Part shown: piece after piece, positions 14,835 through 22,770 of the stretch
How positions within the stretch are numbered: the first letter of the stretch is position 1
How the letters are laid out: every line of letters begins with the position of its first letter
Source of the DNA: Bacilli bacterium
GTDB lineage: Bacteria > Bacillota_I > Bacilli_A > RF39 > UBA660
Length of the DNA stretch: 28,552 bases
Direction of reading: 5' to 3'
Assembly: GCA_900772445.1 (NCBI GenBank)
Contig: CAAHEL010000060.1
Span: 1-28,552 of the forward strand
The notes under the pieces: model-generated
The model's input: the letters and a program-made list of their open reading frames with translations, nothing else
Told to the model about the DNA's origin: nothing
Databases searched by the model: none
Program-made: the position numbers and the translations under genes

Positions 14835-16694
14835 ATGAATAATAGTGTTAGATTAACCCTTCCCACTATGAAGGATATATTTGGAACAGATGATTACAAT
14901 ACAGGTCAATTAAGAGTAATAGCAAAATATGGGGTAGCAAGCAATGTAACAGATTTAGCTTTGTTAAGTGGTGCAGATCCATATGTGTATAAAGGAAATA
15001 TTTATGAAGGAGCATATTTTACTAAGTCACAAGAAAGTGTTGGTATGGGTTATCTCTTAGTTTGTGAAGGTGGTTGGTGTGGTATTAATGGAAATAGTTA
15101 TACTAGAGATAAATGTATTAGACCAGTTATTGAAATGCCTTCAAATTATATAGAATTATGTAAAAATAGTAGATTTAATGATAAAGATGTTAGGGAAGTA
15201 GATTTTGGTGAATATCCACAAAATGCTCCTCCAAAAGATATACAAGAAATGCTTGAAGAAAAATATAGAAAAGGTGAATTTAAATTAACTGGAGCTAGTT
15301 ATACTTTTAATAGATTTGATAATACTGTGGTACATAATTCTCCTTTTGAACCTGTTAAATATAATGAGTATGAATATAATGGTAAAAAATATATTAGAAC
15401 AACTGTGGAGTCAAATTACATTGTTTTAAATAATGGTGAATGTCTTCGTGATGCAAAGGGAAGTTATGTTTGGATTGAAGTATCACCAGTTACTTGGTTG
15501 ATTGATACAGAAGAACATAAGTTAATTTCTAAATATTGTTTACTTTCAGGAATTAGATTTGATAAAGAAGATTTATATGATGGAGATTTTTCTAAAACAG
15601 AAATGTATGATTATTTAGAAAAATATATGTCAAAAGAAATGATGCAAGGTACTTTAAAAACATATGTTAGTAGTAAACCTAAAACTGTTAATTCATATGG
15701 ATTTAATTTTGAAAAAGTAAGTGAAGAAGATATAATAAGAGGTTCTGTTGAAAGTGGAATAGCGGTATTTTTACATGGTCCATCTTCTGAAGGCAAAAGT
15801 GCTAGAGTAAAACAAATTGATCCGGATTGTGAAATAATTTATCTTCGCAATGCTACACCAGATAGTTTAAATGGAAAAAGTGTATATAACACCGAAACAG
15901 GGGAAATGATTGATGTTCCTCCGACTTGGTTAAAAAAATTAAAAGAAAAGTGTGAACGAGAACCAGATAAACTACATATTTTGTTCTTTGATGAAATAAC
16001 TAATGCTCTTCCAAGTATCCAAGGTATAGCATTTAATATAGTTTTAGATAGAGAAGTAAATGGTATTTGGAAATTACCAGATAATGCTAGAATTGTTGCG
16101 GCAGGTAATGATATGAAAGATTCACTTGCAGCCAACGAACTTGCTGAACCTTTATTTAATAGGTTTGCTCATGTTTATATAAAAACAACTACTGAAAGTT
16201 GGTTAAAATGGGCAAGTGAAAATAATATACATCCTGCGATTTATGCTTATATTGCTTATACTAGAGGTGAAGCGTTAAGAAGTAAATATGATGGTGAAAA
16301 GCCAAATGCTGATCCAAGAAAATGGGAAATGGCATCAAAAATGCTATATAAAACAAATAATCCGGAAATGTTAAGAGCATTAATAGGTGAAGACTTGACG
16401 GAAGAATTTATTCATTTTTGTAAATGTTCTGTAATAACTTTAGATGATGTAATAAATGATAGTTATAGTGAAAGTGATTTAACTATGTTAAATACTGCAG
16501 AAAGATATTCAACAATAATGGGATTATCTGGAGTAGATGAAGAAAACTTTGGAAAAGTTAGGGATTTTGTTTGTAAATTAGGACCAGAATTTGTATCAAC
16601 GTTTGATAGTTTATGGTGTCGTAATGATGAACACAGGTTAGAAATAGTGGCAGAATATAGACTTACTGAAAATAAAGGAGTTGGAAGACGATAA
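14835..16694 (+). CDS. MoxR-like AAA+ ATPase with novel N-terminal half
   Basis: This 619-residue protein has two parts. The C-terminal part is an AAA+ ATPase of the MoxR-like kind: Walker A GPSSEGKS (315-322), Walker B FFDE (384-387), sensor-1 AAGND (around N425), and an FNRF segment where an arginine finger is expected. The N-terminal ~270 residues carry no motif I can name with certainty. They contain GGWCGINGNSYTRDKCIRPVIEM, FGEYPQ and WIEVSPVTWLID, which faintly resemble DUF6273-type modules of surface proteins, yet no signal peptide or membrane segment is present. MoxR ATPases usually remodel a VWA partner, and one lies two genes downstream. Start: ATG 14835 follows GAGGTG (14825-14830); the upstream ATG 14823 overlaps that site. 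Confidence 0.82.
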   Translation: MNNSVRLTLPTMKDIFGTDDYNTGQLRVIAKYGVASNVTDLALLSGADPYVYKGNIYEGAYFTKSQESVGMGYLLVCEGGWCGINGNSYTRDKCIRPVIEMPSNYIELCKNSRFNDKDVREVDFGEYPQNAPPKDIQEMLEEKYRKGEFKLTGASYTFNRFDNTVVHNSPFEPVKYNEYEYNGKKYIRTTVESNYIVLNNGECLRDAKGSYVWIEVSPVTWLIDTEEHKLISKYCLLSGIRFDKEDLYDGDFSKTEMYDYLEKYMSKEMMQGTLKTYVSSKPKTVNSYGFNFEKVSEEDIIRGSVESGIAVFLHGPSSEGKSARVKQIDPDCEIIYLRNATPDSLNGKSVYNTETGEMIDVPPTWLKKLKEKCEREPDKLHILFFDEITNALPSIQGIAFNIVLDREVNGIWKLPDNARIVAAGNDMKDSLAANELAEPLFNRFAHVYIKTTTESWLKWASENNIHPAIYAYIAYTRGEALRSKYDGEKPNADPRKWEMASKMLYKTNNPEMLRALIGEDLTEEFIHFCKCSVITLDDVINDSYSESDLTMLNTAERYSTIMGLSGVDEENFGKVRDFVCKLGPEFVSTFDSLWCRNDEHRLEIVAEYRLTENKGVGRR

Positions 16695-17083
16695 TGGATA
16701 GAAAAGAGTTATTACTTACTTATATTGAAAATAATGTTGTGCCAATACTTGTAGATTTTATATCAGGTAGTGATTTAGGTAATGCTATAATTTTACCAGC
16801 AAGTATTTCTAAAAGTGAATTAAACGGACATTATGAAGGAAAAGATTTTTTACCTCCGAAATGGTATCAAGAACTTACTTTTGAAAAAAATAGTAAAATA
16901 TTAGTTATAGATAAAATAGATTCTGTATCTAAAGAAGAACAAACAAAGTTTATAGAATTATTAGAATATAGAAAAATATCTACTTTTATACTTCCTAAAA
17001 ATTGTGTAATTATTGTTACAGCAAATGAGATTAATAAAGATAAAATTAATGAAGAATTATTCTCTTTAGTAGCAAGAATATGA
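16694..17083 (+). CDS. Small AAA+-like protein lacking the P-loop
   Basis: This 129-residue protein aligns by eye with the second half of the ATPase encoded just upstream. SELNGHYEG and FLPPKWYQEL match DSLNGKSVY and VPPTWLKKL; ILVIDKID (69-76) matches the Walker B strand ILFFDEIT; IIVTANE (106-112) matches sensor-1 IVAAGND; NEELFSLVARI matches AEPLFNRFAHV. The Walker A region is absent, the Walker B glutamate is lysine (K74) and the arginine-finger position is lost. It therefore cannot hydrolyse ATP in the usual way and is probably a regulatory or structural partner of the full ATPase. The ATG overlaps the upstream stop region by 1 nt, and TGA ends it 7 nt before the VWA gene. I know no name for this family. 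Confidence 0.7.
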   Translation: MDRKELLLTYIENNVVPILVDFISGSDLGNAIILPASISKSELNGHYEGKDFLPPKWYQELTFEKNSKILVIDKIDSVSKEEQTKFIELLEYRKISTFILPKNCVIIVTANEINKDKINEELFSLVARI

Positions 17084-17090
17084 GGTAATT

Positions 17091-18248
17091 ATGTATGATA
17101 TTGATTCGTTAAAAAGAAAAATGTTAATTAAATATCCATTCTTTGGTAGTACAATTACTAATGTAGAATATCAAGAACTATTAGATATAGATACTGCTGC
17201 AACTGATGGAAATAAAATATATTATAATCCTGAATTTTTAGGTGGATTAACTATTGAAGAACAAATATTTATACTAGCTCATGAAGTTTGTCATATTGCT
17301 TTTAATCATATATCAAGAAGAAAAGATAAAGATAAAAATTTATGGAATATTGCTACTGATGCTGTAATTAATCAGTTATTAAAAAAAGATGGATTAAAGA
17401 TGTTAGATGGTTTGATAGATATTCCAGAAGCAATTGATTATGATGCTGAAACATATTATGAAAAATTATTGCAAGAACAAAAAGAAAATCCTGATTTTGA
17501 TAGAAAAGCAGGTAATGATTCTCATGAAATGTGGGAAAATACTGACATAAAAGAAATTGGTAAAACAGATACTTTGGAAAAAGAAGATGATATTAGTGAA
17601 AAAGATGCTTTCAAAAAAAATAGGGAATTAAAAAAGAAGCAATTAGAAGATTTAAAAAGATCTTTAATAAAGGATACTGTTACTAGTAATGAATTTAATA
17701 TGAGTAATGTAGGTGGTGCTAGTTCTTTAATTGATTGGAGATATATTTTAAAAGAAACTATTAATTATGATGTTGACTGGTCTTACAAAAATGCTACTAT
17801 AGAAAATGGAGTAATAACTGCTAATTTGGAAGATAAAGCATTACCAGTAACGGAGATACTTTTAGATACTAGTGGTTCAATAAATGAGGATTTATTAAGG
17901 ACATTTTTAAGAGAATGTAAAAATATTTTAAAGCATTCTAAAGTTTTAGTAGGGTGTTTTGATACAATTTTTTATGGCTTTAAAGAATTAAGAACAGAGC
18001 AAGATATAGATAATATGAGATTTGTTGGTGGTGGAGGAACCAATTTTGATGTTGCAGTAAATGCTTTTTCAAGAAGAAGTGAAAATAAAATTATTTTTAC
18101 AGATGGTGAAGCAAGAATGCCTATAACTCCTGTTAATGCTGTATGGATAGTTTTTGGTAACAGGAAAATTAATCCAAAGGGTGGAAAAGTAATCTATATT
18201 AATGAAGAATTATATAACAATATGAATGTGGTTAATAAAAAAAGATAA
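17091..18248 (+). CDS. Metallopeptidase/VWA-like protein (DUF2201 type)
   Basis: This 385-residue cytoplasmic protein has two domains. The N-terminal one has a zinc-peptidase helix HEVCH (64-68) followed by IAFNH and NIATDAVINQLL (third-ligand region), as in the putative metallopeptidase domain PF13203. A charged, lysine/glutamate-rich linker covers about 120-195. The C-terminal part is a von Willebrand A-like domain (PF09967) with MIDAS motif DTSGS (259-263) and the threonine T317 in GGGGTNFD. In the family such proteins are encoded beside MoxR ATPases, which are thought to act on them as chaperones. The substrate is unknown. It is the last gene of the three-gene module. Confidence 0.87.
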   Translation: MYDIDSLKRKMLIKYPFFGSTITNVEYQELLDIDTAATDGNKIYYNPEFLGGLTIEEQIFILAHEVCHIAFNHISRRKDKDKNLWNIATDAVINQLLKKDGLKMLDGLIDIPEAIDYDAETYYEKLLQEQKENPDFDRKAGNDSHEMWENTDIKEIGKTDTLEKEDDISEKDAFKKNRELKKKQLEDLKRSLIKDTVTSNEFNMSNVGGASSLIDWRYILKETINYDVDWSYKNATIENGVITANLEDKALPVTEILLDTSGSINEDLLRTFLRECKNILKHSKVLVGCFDTIFYGFKELRTEQDIDNMRFVGGGGTNFDVAVNAFSRRSENKIIFTDGEARMPITPVNAVWIVFGNRKINPKGGKVIYINEELYNNMNVVNKKR

Positions 18249-18270
18249 GTTACTAGAAATAGTAACTTTT
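18247..18270. terminator. Bidirectional terminator, VWA gene / gpsA
   Basis: AAGTTACTA (18247-18255) and TAGTAACTT (18260-18268) pair perfectly around a GAAA loop, with T runs on both strands (TCTTTTTTT on the minus strand). It fills the entire 20-nt gap between the convergent genes and touches both stop codons. Confidence 0.82.
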
Positions 18271-19243
18271 AATCTTTTGTAATTAAGAAACTTGCTAATT
18301 TATCAGGGTCAGTTTCTTTAAAAATAATATTATATATTAAATCAATTATAGGCATTTTTACTTTTTTTCTTCTTAATAATTTATAAATAGATTTTAGAGT
18401 ATATAATCCTTCGATAGTGGTATTATTAATATAATTATCAATTTCTTCTTTTGGTTTTCTTTCTCCAATCATTTTCCCTAAAGTATAATTTCTACTTTTG
18501 GTACTAGTGCAAGTAAGAAGTAAATCTCCAAAACCTGCAAAAGATAATATTGTTTTTTTATTGCCACCAAGTGCTTTAATAAGATTTTTAATATCATTTA
18601 ATGATTTAGTTATAAACATACAACTAGTGGAATCTGGATAACCTAAACCAGATAACATTCCTGAAGCAATAGCAATAACATTTTTTATTGAACCACATAT
18701 TTCAATACCTATAATATCATTTGTTGTTCTTAGTTTTAAATATTTATTTTCTAATGCTTCTTTTACTATGAGGGAAGTATTTTTATTTCTTGTAGCAAGT
18801 GATAATCCAAGTGGACAATTATTAAACATATCAATTGCAAAAGTACCACCAGAAATTACTGCTAATTTTTTGGTTTTAATATATTTTTCTACAACGCTAC
18901 TTACAAATAAGCAACTATTTTGTTCTATACCTTTACTAGCAATACAAATATGCATATCTTTTTTATAATATTTTGCTAATTGTTTGCTAACTTCATTTAC
19001 TGCTCCAGCAGGAACAGCAATTATAATTAATTTACTTTTATTTACTGCTTCTTCCATATTAAAAGTATATTTAAAATTACTAGGTAATTTAATATTAGGA
19101 AGTACCTTTGCTTTATTTTCTTTTTGCAAATAAGTTATTTCTTCTTCAAATTTAGACCATAAAATTATTTCATTATTATTTTGATTAAGCATATTTGCTA
19201 GTGCTAGTCCATATGCTCCAGTTCCTAAAACAGTTACTCTCAT
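18269..19243 (-). CDS. gpsA: NAD(P)-dependent glycerol-3-phosphate dehydrogenase
   Basis: This 324-residue enzyme makes sn-glycerol-3-phosphate from dihydroxyacetone phosphate for phospholipid and teichoic-type polymer synthesis. It has the N-terminal dinucleotide motif GTGAYGLALA (7-16), AVPAGAV, IASKGIE, the substrate-lysine block CGSIKNVIAIASGMLSGLG, and the C-terminal FAGFGDLLLTCTSTKSRNYTLG. It differs from typical members in two places: the usual SGPSFAxE block reads SGGTFAID, and the stretch after SGLG lacks the common NAKAALITRG form. The core residues are kept, so I still expect activity. It follows the DUF192 gene by 3 nt on the minus strand. Confidence 0.88.
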   Translation of the reverse strand: MRVTVLGTGAYGLALANMLNQNNNEIILWSKFEEEITYLQKENKAKVLPNIKLPSNFKYTFNMEEAVNKSKLIIIAVPAGAVNEVSKQLAKYYKKDMHICIASKGIEQNSCLFVSSVVEKYIKTKKLAVISGGTFAIDMFNNCPLGLSLATRNKNTSLIVKEALENKYLKLRTTNDIIGIEICGSIKNVIAIASGMLSGLGYPDSTSCMFITKSLNDIKNLIKALGGNKKTILSFAGFGDLLLTCTSTKSRNYTLGKMIGERKPKEEIDNYINNTTIEGLYTLKSIYKLLRRKKVKMPIIDLIYNIIFKETDPDKLASFLITKD

Positions 19244-19246
19244 AAT

Positions 19247-19564
19247 CTACCTTCTTTCTCCAACTTTTGTATTAATTTTAATATTAAAATAATTTACGGG
19301 TGTTTCATATACTTTATAAACGTTTTTTTTAGGTAATATTATTTTATTTTTAGAAAGATTATTATAATAATATAGTATTTCATTATTTTTATTACACATT
19401 ATTACATCAATATTTTCTTTCATAAAAAAAGTATGAATACTATTACATTTATTAAAAAGTAGGGCGTTATCAATATTTTTTTTAAACATAAAGCCTTTTA
19501 GTCTAGTAAAAAAACTTTTACATTCAGTTAAATTTATTTCTTTATTTTCGTATATTAATTTCAT
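19247..19564 (-). CDS. DUF192 family protein
   Basis: This 105-residue protein matches the DUF192 pattern: an early TRLKGFMFKK (the family's GLM block), a central LLFNKCNSIHTFFMKENIDVIM (family: F..FWMKNT.IPLDI) and a late YKVYETP (VLE.P). DUF192 is a small beta-rich domain, often secreted in other bacteria. No signal peptide is visible here, so this copy looks cytoplasmic. The function of the family is unknown. It is first in a two-gene minus-strand operon with gpsA. GGTGAT lies 4 nt before the ATG. Confidence 0.78.
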   Translation of the reverse strand: MKLIYENKEINLTECKSFFTRLKGFMFKKNIDNALLFNKCNSIHTFFMKENIDVIMCNKNNEILYYYNNLSKNKIILPKKNVYKVYETPVNYFNIKINTKVGERR

Positions 19565-19581
19565 TTTATCACCATATTTAT

Positions 19582-19610
19582 ATTATACTAAAATTATTGT
19601 AAATAGTAAA
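19582..19610 (-). promoter_or_regulatory. Promoter of the DUF192-gpsA operon
   Basis: On the minus strand TTTACT (complement of 19605-19610), a 17-nt spacer and TATAAT (complement of 19582-19587) lie 17 nt before the start codon. It overlaps the divergent plus-strand promoter at 19597-19625. Confidence 0.65.
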
Positions 19611-19625
19611 TATTTATGATATTAT
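19597..19625 (+). promoter_or_regulatory. Promoter of the prepilin-lspA-rluD operon
   Basis: TTGTAA (19597-19602), a 17-nt spacer and TATTAT (19620-19625), with a TGn extension (TGA at 19617-19619). AGAGGAT supplies the ribosome site before ATG 19650. Confidence 0.65.
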
Positions 19626-19649
19626 ATTAATGTAAGAAAGAGGATAGAA

Positions 19650-20177
19650 ATGAGAAAAAAATTGAATAATAAAGGTTTTACTTTAATTGAATTACTTGCT
19701 ACTATTGTTATACTTGGAATAGTATCTACGGTGGTGGTGGTATCTGTAACAGGGTATTTAAATAATAGTAAGAAAACGACTGAAAATGCATTTATTATGC
19801 AACTTGAAGATTCTATCGAAGGTTATGTTTCTTTATATGCTAGTAAAGACTTGAAGTTTTCTTTATATGATGAGAGTAATAAGTATCAAAAGTGTTATAA
19901 AGAAGGTAATAGTAATAAATGTTATGATGTTGTTATTTATAAGGGAATGGTATCTGGTACAAATAATATACCTACATTAAGTGTACTAAAAAGTAAAAAT
20001 ATTATTAATAATGAATTAGTTAATCCAATAAATAAAAAGAGTTGTGATATAGATAATACTTCTTTAGAAATATATAGGGATTCTGATTATGTTTATTGTT
20101 TTAAGGTAAATACTATTAATTGTATAGATAAAACTAATGTTATTGATACTTGTTCTAGTTTATATATAGAAAGATAG
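19650..20177 (+). CDS. Type IV prepilin-like protein (pseudopilin)
   Basis: This 175-residue protein has a short positive leader (MRKKLNNKG) and the prepilin peptidase site G/FTLIEL with the conserved Glu at mature position 5, then a hydrophobic helix (ATIVILGIVSTVVVVSVTGYL). The extracellular C-terminal domain carries four cysteines in two pairs (CYKEGNSNKC, and CIDKTNVIDTC). Prepilins of this type are processed by a PilD-like peptidase and assemble into pili or pseudopili for secretion or DNA uptake. No assembly ATPase, platform protein or peptidase gene is in the window. It starts a transcript with lspA and the pseudouridine synthase gene. Confidence 0.9.
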   Translation: MRKKLNNKGFTLIELLATIVILGIVSTVVVVSVTGYLNNSKKTTENAFIMQLEDSIEGYVSLYASKDLKFSLYDESNKYQKCYKEGNSNKCYDVVIYKGMVSGTNNIPTLSVLKSKNIINNELVNPINKKSCDIDNTSLEIYRDSDYVYCFKVNTINCIDKTNVIDTCSSLYIER

Positions 20178-20184
20178 GGATATG

Positions 20185-20652
20185 ATGCAAAAGATAATTA
20201 AAATAACAAGTAGTTTATTATTAATTGATATACTTATAAAATTATTAGTAAAAAATAATATGTTAGTAAATGAAAGTATAAAAATAATTAATAACTTTTT
20301 TTATATTACTTATGTAAAAAATACTGGGGCAGCGTGGAGTATTTTAAGTGGGAAACAAACTTTTTTGATAATATTTAGTATTATAGTTATTGCTTTAATT
20401 ATTTTTTATTTAGTTAAGAAAAAGAGTTATTTAAATTTAGAGGTTATTGGTTATAGTTTACTTTTATCTGGGGCACTTGGTAATTTAATTGATAGAATAC
20501 TTTATGGATATGTTATAGATTATTTTAGTTTTTATATATTTAGTTATAGTTTTCCTATATTTAATTTTGCAGACTCTTGCATTGTTATAGGAATTGTGTT
20601 ATTATTTATAAGTTCGTGGAGGGATAGTAATGTTATTCGAAGTAGAAAATGA
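20185..20652 (+). CDS. lspA: Lipoprotein signal peptidase
   Basis: This 155-residue protein has four predicted membrane helices and the LspA signature: NTGAAWSIL (family N-x-GAAFS), GALGNLIDRILYGYVIDYF and FPIFNFADS. The two catalytic aspartates correspond to D112 in VIDYF and D130 in FNFAD. It cleaves prolipoproteins before the lipid-modified cysteine on the outer face of the membrane. AGGGA (20176-20180) lies only 1 nt before ATG 20182 but 4 nt before ATG 20185, so I prefer the second. Its 3' end overlaps rluD by 23 nt; the lspA-rluD order is common in Firmicutes. Confidence 0.94.
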   Translation: MQKIIKITSSLLLIDILIKLLVKNNMLVNESIKIINNFFYITYVKNTGAAWSILSGKQTFLIIFSIIVIALIIFYLVKKKSYLNLEVIGYSLLLSGALGNLIDRILYGYVIDYFSFYIFSYSFPIFNFADSCIVIGIVLLFISSWRDSNVIRSRK

Positions 20653-21523
20653 TGGTATTAGAATAGATAAATATTTAATGGATAAGTTAGATGTTAGTCG
20701 TAGTAAGATACAAAAATTAATTGATAATGATAATATACTTGTTAATGATAAGAAAGTTAAATCTAGTTATATTTTAAAAAGTGATGATATAATTAATGTT
20801 AATATGGATATGGATGATGAAGTGCATATAGTGCCAGAGGATATTCCACTTGATATTGTTTATGAAGATGAATACTTACTTGTTGTAAATAAACCTAGTG
20901 GTATGGTAGTTCATCCAGCACCTGGTAATTATTCAAATACTTTAGTTAATGCTTTGATGTATCATTGTAATAAATTAAGTGGAGTAAATGGTAGTATTAG
21001 ACCTGGAATAGTTCATAGAATTGATGCAGATACTTCAGGACTTTTATTGGTTGCTAAAAATGATTTAGTACATAATGATTTAGCTAAACAAATTAAAGAA
21101 AAAACTGTTAAAAGGGAATATATTGCTTTAGTTCACGGAATAATTAATGAGGATTCTGCAACAATAGATGCTCCGATAGGAAGAGATGTTAATAATCGTA
21201 AGAAAATGGCGGTAACTGCTGATAATTCTAAGGATGCTGTAACTCATATATTTGTTTTAGAAAGATTAAATAATGCTACATTAATTAAATGTGTTTTGGA
21301 AACTGGTCGTACTCATCAAATAAGGGTACATTTAAACTATATTAATCATCCAATTGTAAATGACCCAGTATATGGATTAAAAAAGCAAGAAAATAGTTCT
21401 TTCGGACAAATGTTACACGCTAAAACTATTGGTTTTATTCATCCGATTACTAAAGAGTATATGGAATTTTCTAGTGAAGTACCACAGGAATTTACAGATA
21501 TAGTTAACAAATATAGAAAATAA
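20630..21523 (+). CDS. rluD: RluD-type 23S rRNA pseudouridine synthase
   Basis: This 297-residue protein has an N-terminal S4 RNA-binding domain (about 11-60) and a C-terminal RluA-type catalytic domain. The catalytic aspartate is D132 in HRIDADTSG. Other blocks are VVNKPSGMVVHP, REYIALVHG and LETGRTHQIRVHL. Family members isomerise uridines in helix 69 of 23S rRNA (RluD) or nearby sites, so the exact target is inferred from the S4 domain and gene order. GGAGGG (20618-20623) lies 6 nt before the ATG, inside lspA. Confidence 0.92.
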   Translation: MLFEVENDGIRIDKYLMDKLDVSRSKIQKLIDNDNILVNDKKVKSSYILKSDDIINVNMDMDDEVHIVPEDIPLDIVYEDEYLLVVNKPSGMVVHPAPGNYSNTLVNALMYHCNKLSGVNGSIRPGIVHRIDADTSGLLLVAKNDLVHNDLAKQIKEKTVKREYIALVHGIINEDSATIDAPIGRDVNNRKKMAVTADNSKDAVTHIFVLERLNNATLIKCVLETGRTHQIRVHLNYINHPIVNDPVYGLKKQENSSFGQMLHAKTIGFIHPITKEYMEFSSEVPQEFTDIVNKYRK

Positions 21524-21524
21524 C

Positions 21525-21553
21525 TTTAAAATTATTAAAAAATTTAGTATAAT
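21525..21553 (+). promoter_or_regulatory. Probable promoter of the rhomboid gene
   Basis: TTTAAA (21525-21530), a 17-nt spacer and TATAAT (21548-21553), with AGAAGGGA as ribosome site before ATG 21574. The -35 is weak. No terminator is evident after rluD, so read-through is also likely. Confidence 0.55.
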
Positions 21554-21573
21554 ATGTATAAAGAAGGGATTTT

Positions 21574-22695
21574 ATGCAAGATATAATTATTAATGATAAA
21601 GATTTATTTGTTATGAAATTAGTTCATTATTTTATAACAGAAAAGAATTATAATCCAGTAATTATTCACGGAATTAATGATGAAATATGGTTAGAAAATT
21701 TAGATAATGATTATAAATTAATTAGAATAGTTTCTCATCATATTCATAATAATGAACAATTAGGTTATGATAAGTTTAAATTAAATCAAATTACTAAGAA
21801 ATTAAAAGTAAAGACTTTATCTTTAAAAATGAATGTTTTAAATATTTATACGGATATTGGAGATACTGTTAATCTTGAAGATAAAGATGTTTTTGTAAAA
21901 ACAGAAAAAGATATTAAGAATGATACTTTAATAGAAATATTTCCTGATATTGTTGAAAAAACTAAACATAGTGAAAATGGGATAGATTTATTTTTAAAAA
22001 TGACTGATGGAATAAATGATACAACAATGAAAAAAAATAAAATTGCTGATAAGATATTTACTAAGAAATATCCTTTTGTTACTTATTTAATAATTGGTGT
22101 TAATTTACTTATTTATTTATTTATGGTTTTAAGTGGGGAATATAACAAGATAATTAGTAGTTATGGTATGTTTACTCCAGCGATTATGAATGGGGAATAT
22201 TATAGATTATTTACTTGTATGTTTTTACATGGAGGAATAATACATTTAGGATGTAATATGTATGCTTTATATGTTTTAGGACCTCAAATAGAAAGTTTCT
22301 TTGGTAAATGGAAGTATTTATTTATTTATATAGTTAGTGGATTATGTGGAAGTATTTTATCTATGACTTTTAATGGTAACTCTATTTCAATTGGGGCTTC
22401 TGGAGCAATATTTGGTTTACTTGGTTCAATGTTATATTTTGGTTATTATTATAGACCATATTTAGGTAATGTTGTAAGAAGTCAAATAATTCCAATTATT
22501 ATTTTAAATCTTGGTTTAGGATTTATGTTAAATGGAGTAGATAATCTAGGACATATTGGAGGATTAATCGGGGGAGTTCTTACTTCGATGATTATGGGAG
22601 TACCAGATAAAGAAAATAAATTAGATAAAACTAATGGAATAATTATTCTAATAATTTATATAGCATTTTTATTCTATTTGACAATGGGAAGGTAA
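21574..22695 (+). CDS. gluP: Rhomboid intramembrane serine protease (GluP/YqgP type)
   Basis: This 373-residue protein has a cytoplasmic N-terminal domain (about 1-165) as in Bacillus YqgP, and a rhomboid core with six or seven membrane helices. The catalytic serine is S276 in GASGA and its histidine partner H327 in GHIGG. HLGCNM (224-229) supplies the oxyanion-hole histidine/asparagine region. Rhomboids cut membrane proteins within or near a membrane helix. YqgP is known to work with FtsH on membrane protein turnover, but nothing here identifies the substrate. It is flanked by its own promoter and a strong terminator. Confidence 0.92.
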   Translation: MQDIIINDKDLFVMKLVHYFITEKNYNPVIIHGINDEIWLENLDNDYKLIRIVSHHIHNNEQLGYDKFKLNQITKKLKVKTLSLKMNVLNIYTDIGDTVNLEDKDVFVKTEKDIKNDTLIEIFPDIVEKTKHSENGIDLFLKMTDGINDTTMKKNKIADKIFTKKYPFVTYLIIGVNLLIYLFMVLSGEYNKIISSYGMFTPAIMNGEYYRLFTCMFLHGGIIHLGCNMYALYVLGPQIESFFGKWKYLFIYIVSGLCGSILSMTFNGNSISIGASGAIFGLLGSMLYFGYYYRPYLGNVVRSQIIPIIILNLGLGFMLNGVDNLGHIGGLIGGVLTSMIMGVPDKENKLDKTNGIIILIIYIAFLFYLTMGR

Positions 22696-22712
22696 TACCT
22701 TTCTTTTTTTTT
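22687..22712 (+). terminator. Terminator after the rhomboid gene
   Basis: GGAAGGT (22687-22693) pairs with ACCTTTC (22697-22703) around AAT, followed by nine T. The stop codon (22693-22695) lies inside the hairpin. Confidence 0.85.
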
Positions 22713-22733
22713 AAAATTATGGACTATGTATTT

Positions 22734-22748
22734 AGAGTATGATATAAT
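22734..22748 (+). promoter_or_regulatory. Extended -10 promoter of alr
   Basis: AGAGTATGATATAAT with TATAAT at 22743-22748, identical over 15 nt to 14787-14801. The transcript would start near 22755, which excludes the in-frame upstream ATG 22726 as alr start. Confidence 0.65.
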
Positions 22749-22770
22749 TTTTATGAAAAGAGATGATTTT

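Noticed and set aside
15611..16135. Minus-strand ORFs within the AAA+ gene
   Set aside because: They are antisense shadows of a well-supported gene with clear Walker motifs, and they have no ribosome sites or family features.
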